Below the pieces are notes generated by a model. The model saw only the letters and a list, made by a program, of their open reading frames with translations, was not told the DNA's origin and did no database searches. The position numbers and the translations under genes are program-made. A stretch of DNA of 64,000 bases from Bifidobacterium erythrocebi (GTDB taxonomy: Bacteria > Actinomycetota > Actinomycetes > Actinomycetales > Bifidobacteriaceae), in the NCBI RefSeq assembly GCF_012932675.1, contig NZ_JAAIIF010000008.1, positions 248,001 through 312,000 on the forward strand. The letters run 5' to 3'. This document shows positions 58,469 through 64,000 of this stretch, piece by piece (the first letter of the stretch is position 1; each line of letters opens with the position of its first letter).

Positions 58469-58499
58469 ACTGTAGGGCTTCAAGTCGGCTTGAAGTCAA
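58469..58499 (-). promoter_or_regulatory. MerR-type promoter of the DXS-like gene
   Basis: On the minus strand TTGACT (58494-58499) and TACAGT (58469-58474) are 19 bp apart, the classic MerR spacing. The spacer carries the dyad CTTCAAG-N4-CTTGAAG (58478-58495). The transcript would have a leader of about 100 nt. Confidence 0.65.
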
Positions 58500-58545
58500 A
58501 CCGCGGGGGTTGTCCGTGGGTTGTTTGCCTGTGGCGGGTTGCCGT

Positions 58546-59931
58546 CTATGCGTTGGCAGGCTGCCCTGCGAATCGTTTGGACGGCCTGTAGCACAGCAGT
58601 GCGATGCCGATGAGCACGGCGGTGGCGGCGAGGCTGATCGGGTAGACGATCATGATGGTCTCGAAGGTGCGGTGCATGGGGAACACGAATTCGATCCAGG
58701 TGATGCGCACGCCGACCACGCCGGCCACGGTGAGCAGGGCGGGTGCCAGCGAAATGCCGAAGCCGCGCAGGTAGCCGGACATGACCTCGTACAGCATGCT
58801 GAACGTGTAGGCGGAGAAGACCATGACAAGTCTGGTGTAGCCGACGGCGATGACCTCGGGGGTGGCGTCGAACAGGGCGAGCAGGCTGTGGCCGAAGAGC
58901 AGTACGACGGCGATGGTGGAGGCGGTGGCTATGAAGTCCTCCAGGATGCAGATGCCGAGCACGCGCCTGCAGCGGCCGATCTGCCTGGCGCCGTAGTTCT
59001 GTCCGGTGAAGGTGGCGCAGGCCTGGCTGAAGGAGTTGAGCACGTAGTAGGCGATGATCTCGATGTTGAACGCGGCGCTGGATGCGGCCATGACGACGGT
59101 GCCGAGGCTGTTGATGGCGGCCTGGATGATGATGTTGGCCACGGCGAACACGGCGCTTTGCACGCCGGCGGGCAGGCCGATGCGCATGATCTGGCGCAGG
59201 GTGAGCGGGTCGATGCCGAGTTCGCGCAGGTTCACGTGGATGGCAGCGTCGGTGTGGACGAGCCGGTATAGCAGGATCATGGAGCTGGCGATGTTGGCGA
59301 TGACGGTGGCGGTGGCGACGCCCGCGACGCCCAGATGGAACAGGATGACGAGGATCAGCCCCATGGTCACGTTGAGTACGCCGGAGACGGCGAGCACGGC
59401 GAGCGGCGCCTGGGTGTCGCCGACGCTGCGGAAGATGGCGGCCTCGAAGTTGTAGAGCAGGATGACGGGCATGCCGAGCAGGTAGATGCGCAGATAGGTG
59501 AGCGCCAGCGGGAACACCTCGTCGGTCACGTTGAGCATGCCGAGGAGCGGGCCGGCGAGCAGCTCCCCGATGACGGCGACGACCGCGCCGCCGATCAGGG
59601 CGGTGACGATGGAGGTGTGCACGGCCTTGCGCACGGCGTCACGGCTGCCGCGGCCTATGGCGTTGGCGATGACGACGTTCGCGCCGAGCGCGATGCCGAT
59701 GAACAGGTTAAGGATGAGCCCGGTGACCGGCGCGTTGGAGCCGACGGCGGCGACCGCGGCGGTGCCGTCGCCTTGGGAGAAGTTGCCGACGATCATGATG
59801 CCGGACGCGTTGAAGAGCTGTTCCAGGATACCGGTCGCGGCCACGGGCAGCGCGTAGCGCAGGACCTTGGTCCAGATACGGCCGTGCAGCATGTCTATTT
59901 CCTGGTTGTTCCCCGCCTTGCCTCTTGCCAT
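58546..59931 (-). CDS. MATE family multidrug exporter
   Basis: The 461-residue protein has twelve hydrophobic segments in two similar halves, as in the MATE family, beginning with MLHGRIWTKVLRYALPVAAT and containing GLPAGVQSAVFAVANIIIQA. It should exchange cations for drugs or metabolites. GGAGGAGCG precedes the chosen ATG. It lies downstream of the second LysR gene with its own promoter. Confidence 0.92.
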   Translation of the reverse strand: MARGKAGNNQEIDMLHGRIWTKVLRYALPVAATGILEQLFNASGIMIVGNFSQGDGTAAVAAVGSNAPVTGLILNLFIGIALGANVVIANAIGRGSRDAVRKAVHTSIVTALIGGAVVAVIGELLAGPLLGMLNVTDEVFPLALTYLRIYLLGMPVILLYNFEAAIFRSVGDTQAPLAVLAVSGVLNVTMGLILVILFHLGVAGVATATVIANIASSMILLYRLVHTDAAIHVNLRELGIDPLTLRQIMRIGLPAGVQSAVFAVANIIIQAAINSLGTVVMAASSAAFNIEIIAYYVLNSFSQACATFTGQNYGARQIGRCRRVLGICILEDFIATASTIAVVLLFGHSLLALFDATPEVIAVGYTRLVMVFSAYTFSMLYEVMSGYLRGFGISLAPALLTVAGVVGVRITWIEFVFPMHRTFETIMIVYPISLAATAVLIGIALLCYRPSKRFAGQPANA

Positions 59932-60059
59932 GGTTCTCGCTCCTCCGCTGTTTCCGTATTCTTGTTCCCTGTTTCCCTTGCGGCTTTGCGCGTCCTGCAT
60001 GCCTCATGCGCCGCGTTCCGGGTCTGCCGCACCGTGCCCCGGTGCCGTCCCGAATGGGG

Positions 60060-60097
60060 ATTGTAGGATCGCCGTCATGCGATAGCAAATAGCTATG
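60060..60097 (-). promoter_or_regulatory. MATE promoter with LysR-type operator
   Basis: On the minus strand TTGCTA (60083-60088) and TACAAT (60060-60065) are 17 bp apart. ATAGC-AAATA-GCTAT at 60082-60096 is a perfect T-N11-A dyad over the -35. The 13-bp core GCAAATAGCTATG (60085-60097) is repeated inverted at 61077-61089. Confidence 0.65.
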
Positions 60098-60099
60098 CG

Positions 60100-61002
60100 C
60101 TATTCCTTCCCATTGCCTTCGTGCATGGATTGCAGCGATTGCTTCACCTGGTCCAGGAATATGGCCGCGGATTTCGACAGCGCGGCGTGCCGGCGGTACA
60201 CCAGCGCGCATCGCGTCTCCAAAGGCGGGTCGAGCGGCAGGAAGCGCACGTCGGCGGATTCGCCGCCGTCGAGATGATCGTCCGTGGTGAGCACGCATCC
60301 CAGACCGCTGGTCACGAAGGGCGAGGGACTGCCGTTGAGCACGTTGTACGTGGCGGAGACGTCGAACTCGTCCATATCCGCGCCCGCCCACAGGCTGAAT
60401 TCCCGTTGCAGCCCCTCGCGGTGGTGGACGGCCAGCGGCATATGCTTCAGATCGTCCACGGTCAGGACGCTTCTGCCGGCCAGCTCGCCGCCGGCGGGCA
60501 CCAGGGCGCCCCACCGCGCCACGTCCGGCAACGGCACGAAGTCGTAGCGCACCACGTCCACGGGCTGGAGCAGCACCGCGAAGTCGAGCGTGCCGTGCTG
60601 CAGCCGTTCCGACACGTCGGTGGCGTCCCCGTTGTGCCAGTAGAAGCGGATGCCCCGGTGCGCCTTGTGGGTCCGGGCCGCGGCCCTGAGCAGGAACCCG
60701 GGGATATGCCCGCCGACCGCCACCTCCCCCGTCACGTCGTGCTCGTCGGTTTTGAGCTCGCGTTCGGTTCTGTCGACCAGCGTGACGATCTCCTCCGCAC
60801 GGCGGTAGAGCAGCATGCCGTCCTCGGTCAAGGTGACGCGCCGGCCGCCGCGCTCGAACAGCGTCTTGCCCAGTTCGTGTTCAAGCTGCGCGATCTGCTT
60901 GGACAATGTCGGCTGCGACATCATCAGCGCCTCGGCGGCGCCGGTGAAGCTCTCCTCCCTGGCGACGGCAAGGAAATACCTCAATACGCGAACATCCATC
61001 AT
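60100..61002 (-). CDS. LysR-family transcriptional regulator (second)
   Basis: The 300-residue protein has the N-terminal LysR helix-turn-helix (LRYFLAVAREESFTGAAEAL, MMSQPTLSKQIAQLEHELG) and a C-terminal effector domain. It is clearly paralogous to the first LysR. Tandem ATGs follow AGGAAGGGG. It lies between two near-identical promoters on opposite sides, for the MATE and aldo/keto reductase genes, and is likely to control both. Confidence 0.92.
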   Translation of the reverse strand: MMDVRVLRYFLAVAREESFTGAAEALMMSQPTLSKQIAQLEHELGKTLFERGGRRVTLTEDGMLLYRRAEEIVTLVDRTERELKTDEHDVTGEVAVGGHIPGFLLRAAARTHKAHRGIRFYWHNGDATDVSERLQHGTLDFAVLLQPVDVVRYDFVPLPDVARWGALVPAGGELAGRSVLTVDDLKHMPLAVHHREGLQREFSLWAGADMDEFDVSATYNVLNGSPSPFVTSGLGCVLTTDDHLDGGESADVRFLPLDPPLETRCALVYRRHAALSKSAAIFLDQVKQSLQSMHEGNGKE

Positions 61003-61076
61003 CAGCCCCTTCCTGCCTGGCATGCGCGCCAAGCTTCCCACCATACTATTCCCATCAGCTCTAGCAATCGATGAAT

Positions 61077-61115
61077 CATAGCTATTTGCCATTGCCGCGG
61101 CGGCGTCCATACAAT
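61077..61115 (+). promoter_or_regulatory. Aldo/keto reductase promoter with LysR-type operator
   Basis: TTGCCA (61086-61091) and TACAAT (61110-61115) are 18 bp apart. The operator CATAGCTATTTGC (61077-61089) is an exact copy of the MATE site in the same orientation to the promoter and covers the -35; its dyad has one mismatch. Confidence 0.65.
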
Positions 61116-61168
61116 GCCCGGCGGCACATCGCAATCAGACAGAAGCACACACAAGGCAAGGAGCATCA

Positions 61169-62038
61169 ATGGACACGAACGACCGCTATCTGACGCTGAA
61201 CGACGGGAACCGCATGCCGCGCATCGGCTACGGGGTGTTCCGCATGACCGATCCGGACGTATGCGAGAACGCGGTGGCCGAGGCCATTCGGGCGGGCTAT
61301 CGCCTCATCGACACGGCCGCCGCCTACGGCAACGAACGCGCGGTGGGGGCCGCCGTGCGCGGCAGCGGTGTGGCACGCAGCGAGATCTTCGTCACCACCA
61401 AGCTGTGGATCACCGACACCAGCTACGATGGCGCACGCAAGGGGGTGGAGCGCTCCCTGGAACGGCTCGACATGGATTACGTGGACCTGCTGCTCATCCA
61501 CCAGCCGTACAACGACTACTACGGCGCGTGGCGCGCGCTCGGCGAGCTGCAGGACGAGGGGCTGGTGCGTTCCATTGGCGTGGACAACTTCACCCCGGAC
61601 CGCATGGCCGACTTCCTGTTCTTCAACGACCGCAAGCCGGCGGTCGACATGGTCGAGTGCAACGCGTTCTACCAGCGCGAAGTCGACAGGCGCTATCTGC
61701 ACGAACATGGCATCGCCATGCAGGCGTGGTCGCCGCTGGCCGCGGGGCATGCGGAACTGCTGGGCAACGACCTGCTCTCCCATATCGCGGCCGCCCATGG
61801 CAAATCGGTGCCGCAGGTCGTGCTGCGATGGCTCATGCAGCGCGGCATCGTGCCGGTCGTCAAGTCGGCGAACCCGGACCGCATGCGTCAGAACCTCGCC
61901 GTCTTCGACTTCACGCTGTCCGACGACGAGATGGCCGCCATCGCCACGCTCGACACCGGGCACACCTGCTTCTCGCCGCGCGACACCGGCGAGGCGGTGC
62001 ACGCCTTCCTCGAGCAGGCCATGGACTACGACGTCTGA
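61169..62038 (+). CDS. Aldo/keto reductase (second)
   Basis: The 289-residue reductase has DTAAAYGNERAVGAAV with catalytic Asp and Tyr, Lys in FVTTKLWITD, His in LLIHQPYNDYYG, and the cofactor region VVKSANPDRMRQNLAVFDF. It is paralogous to the other aldo/keto reductase of this region. AAGGAG precedes the ATG. It diverges from the second LysR gene. Confidence 0.92.
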   Translation: MDTNDRYLTLNDGNRMPRIGYGVFRMTDPDVCENAVAEAIRAGYRLIDTAAAYGNERAVGAAVRGSGVARSEIFVTTKLWITDTSYDGARKGVERSLERLDMDYVDLLLIHQPYNDYYGAWRALGELQDEGLVRSIGVDNFTPDRMADFLFFNDRKPAVDMVECNAFYQREVDRRYLHEHGIAMQAWSPLAAGHAELLGNDLLSHIAAAHGKSVPQVVLRWLMQRGIVPVVKSANPDRMRQNLAVFDFTLSDDEMAAIATLDTGHTCFSPRDTGEAVHAFLEQAMDYDV

Positions 62039-62188
62039 GAGCCGCGTGCCCGCCGCCCGTCCGCCACTTCCCCGTCATATCGGAATCGCAGCACATTCCT
62101 GCATGCTTTTCCATGTTTCATAGGCATTGGATATGCAAAGCGTTTCGGCATAGGCTCGCGGTGTACATGCAGAAAGGAATGCAAAACC

Positions 62189-62863
62189 ATGAGCAAGCCC
62201 TATATCGTATGTCACATGATGATGTCGATCGACGGTCGCATCGACTGCGGCATGACCGTGCAGTTGGCGGGCAACGCCGAATACTACGAGACGCTGGCGG
62301 CGCTGGACGCCCCGACCCGCGTGAGCGGCCGCGTCACCGCCCAGCTGGAGATGGCCTCCGGCGAATTCCACGCCACCGGCAGCCCGCTCGGTCACGAAGC
62401 CTTCTCCAAGAAGGCCGACGCTGAAGGATACAACGTAATTCCCGACACCAAGGGCACGTTGAGTTGGCCGGACGATTCCGGCAGCGCCAAACCTCTGGTC
62501 ATCCTGACCTGCGAGCAGGTGGGCGAGGATTACCTCGAGTTCCTGGATTCACGCAATATCTCGTGGATCGCCACAGGCCGCGACCGCATCGACCTCAAGC
62601 GTGCCAGCGAAATCCTCAATGATGAGTTCGGCGTCAAGCGCATGGCCGTGGTCGGTGGCGGCACCATCAACGGCGGATTCCTCGACGCCGGGCTGCTTGA
62701 CGAGGTGAGCATTCTGATCGGCCCCGGCATCGACGGCCGCAAGGGCATGGCCTCCACGTTCGACGGCCTGCCGATGGATCGCAGGCCCGTCGCCCTGAAG
62801 CTCGAATCCGCCACCCCGTACGAGGACGGCGCGGTCTGGCTGCGCTATTCGCTCGGCAAGTGA
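62189..62863 (+). CDS. RibD C-terminal domain (dihydrofolate reductase-like) protein
   Basis: The 224-residue protein has the RibD-C/DHFR fold: CHMMMSIDGRIDCG at the start, VVGGGTINGGFLDAGLLDEV with the cofactor loop, and a C-terminal strand. Such stand-alone proteins reduce pteridine- or riboflavin-type substrates with NADPH, but many are uncharacterised. GAAAGGA precedes the ATG. It is 77 bp before zwf. Confidence 0.85.
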   Translation: MSKPYIVCHMMMSIDGRIDCGMTVQLAGNAEYYETLAALDAPTRVSGRVTAQLEMASGEFHATGSPLGHEAFSKKADAEGYNVIPDTKGTLSWPDDSGSAKPLVILTCEQVGEDYLEFLDSRNISWIATGRDRIDLKRASEILNDEFGVKRMAVVGGGTINGGFLDAGLLDEVSILIGPGIDGRKGMASTFDGLPMDRRPVALKLESATPYEDGAVWLRYSLGK

Positions 62864-62939
62864 GCCGGAACCGGCTATAAGCAGAATCGAAGCGGGAGTA
62901 TGGATACGCGCCGCCGCGCTGTGCGGCTATGGGGTTAGT

Positions 62940-64000
62940 ATGAAACGCATGAGTGAAACCGTTTCAACCGCATCCAATGCGGCCGGCGCGTGGACGAACC
63001 CGCTGCGCGACCCCCGCGACCTGCGCCTGCCGCGTATCGCCGGCCCGTGCAGCATCGTGATCTTCGGCGTGACCGGCGACCTGTCCCGCAAGAAGCTGCT
63101 TCCCGCCATCTACGATCTGGCCAACCGCGGCCTGTTGCCGCCGAGCTTCGGCCTGACGGGATTCGCACGCCGCGATTGGACCGAGGACCATTTCAAGGAC
63201 TTCGTCAAGGAGAACGTGCAGGCGCACTGCCGCACGCCGTTCAAGGAATCGACCTGGAGACAGCTCGCCGCGGGCATCCGCTTCGTGCAGGGCACCTTCG
63301 ACGACCCCAAGGCGTTCGAACGCCTGTCCGACACCGTGGCCGAGCTGGACCGCGACCGCGGCACGCGCGGCAACCACGCGTTCTACATGTCCGTGCCGCC
63401 GCGCGCATTCCCGCAGGTCTCCCGCCAGCTAGCCGACTGCGGTCTGGCGAAATCCGATAAGGGCGCATGGCGCCGCGTGATCATCGAGAAGCCGTTCGGC
63501 CATGATCTGGCCAGCGCCAAGGAGCTCGACCGCGTGGTCTCCGAGGTGTTCGACCCGTCGAGCGTGTTCCGCATCGACCATTACCTCGGCAAGGAGACCG
63601 TGCAGAACATCCTGGCGCTGCGCTTCGCCAACGCCATGTATGAGCCGATCTGGAACAACAACTACGTGGACCACGTGCAGATCACGCACGCCGAGGACAT
63701 CGGCGTGGCCGGTCGCGCCGGCTACTACGACGGCATCGGCGCCGCGCGAGACATCATCCAGAACCATCTGCTGCAACTCATGGCATTGACCGCCATGGAG
63801 GAGCCGGTCTCCTTCTCCGCCTCCGACCTGACCGCCGAGAAGACGAAGGTGCTCTCCGCCGTGCGTCTGCCCAAGGACCTGGCAGCGCATACCGCGCGAG
63901 GCCAGTACGCGGCCGGCTGGCAGGGCTCGCACGAGGTGGTCGGCTACCTGGACGAGAAGGGCATCGACCCCGAATCCACCACCGAGACCTACGCCGCGAT
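62940..64000 (+). CDS. zwf: Glucose-6-phosphate dehydrogenase, 3'-truncated by window edge
   Basis: The protein oxidises glucose-6-phosphate with NADP to 6-phosphogluconolactone. About 353 residues are visible. The cofactor motif is VIFGVTGDLSRKKLLPAIYD (about 41-60), then IIEKPFGHDL and the active-site peptide RIDHYLGKETVQN. The stop lies beyond the window. ATG at 62940 follows GGGGTTAGT; another ATG three codons later is possible. Bifidobacteria use the fructose-6-phosphate shunt, so Zwf mainly supplies NADPH here. Confidence 0.94.
   Translation, partial: MKRMSETVSTASNAAGAWTNPLRDPRDLRLPRIAGPCSIVIFGVTGDLSRKKLLPAIYDLANRGLLPPSFGLTGFARRDWTEDHFKDFVKENVQAHCRTPFKESTWRQLAAGIRFVQGTFDDPKAFERLSDTVAELDRDRGTRGNHAFYMSVPPRAFPQVSRQLADCGLAKSDKGAWRRVIIEKPFGHDLASAKELDRVVSEVFDPSSVFRIDHYLGKETVQNILALRFANAMYEPIWNNNYVDHVQITHAEDIGVAGRAGYYDGIGAARDIIQNHLLQLMALTAMEEPVSFSASDLTAEKTKVLSAVRLPKDLAAHTARGQYAAGWQGSHEVVGYLDEKGIDPESTTETYAA

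Overview
The window looks like a chromosomal segment of a Bifidobacterium; the species cannot be fixed from sequence alone. The reasons are high-GC actinobacterial coding, a secreted and membrane-anchored bifunctional amylopullulanase of the bifidobacterial ApuB type, a fused shikimate kinase/3-dehydroquinate synthase, a six-gene SUF iron-sulfur operon as the only Fe-S assembly system seen, GlgC, and a CstA/YbdD pair. I see no rRNA, tRNA, CRISPR array, prophage or insertion sequence.

Positions 1 to about 46.5 kb read as core genome. The order is a truncated SpoU/TrmH RNA methyltransferase, glgC, sufB-D-C-S-U-T (minus strand), pyrG, apuB, aroC-aroKB-aroQ, a small prepilin-peptidase-like gene on its own on the plus strand, then the minus-strand cluster DUF948/small membrane gene/alaS/ruvX/mltG. 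These are followed by a histidine phosphatase, rpsD, a DUF4418-ABC transporter module, a heterodimeric ABC exporter, pcrA/uvrD, and xpt-pbuX for purine salvage. Next comes an ABC-2 exporter operon divergent from its probable two-component system, then cstA with ybdD behind a strong intrinsic terminator.

From about 46.7 to 62.9 kb the character changes to an accessory-looking redox region. It holds AzlC/AzlD, two flavodoxin-fold proteins, a DUF3737 beta-helix protein, two aldo/keto reductases, a sugar O-acetyltransferase, a MalY/PatB C-S lyase, an NmrA-like and a classical SDR, a divergent DXS-like transketolase, a MATE exporter, a RibD-C reductase and two LysR regulators. The window ends inside zwf.

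The most interesting new material is regulatory and lies in the accessory region. Two promoters on opposite strands (DUF3737 and the DXS-like gene) carry MerR-type architecture, with a TTGACT -35, an 18-19 bp spacer and a CTTC(G/A)AG dyad, and a degenerate third copy precedes malY; no MerR gene is in the window. Separately, the second LysR gene is flanked by two near-identical promoters (for MATE and an aldo/keto reductase) whose -35 boxes both sit in the same T-N11-A operator. Together these suggest two overlapping electrophile/redox-type regulons. This is inference from sequence and needs expression or binding data.
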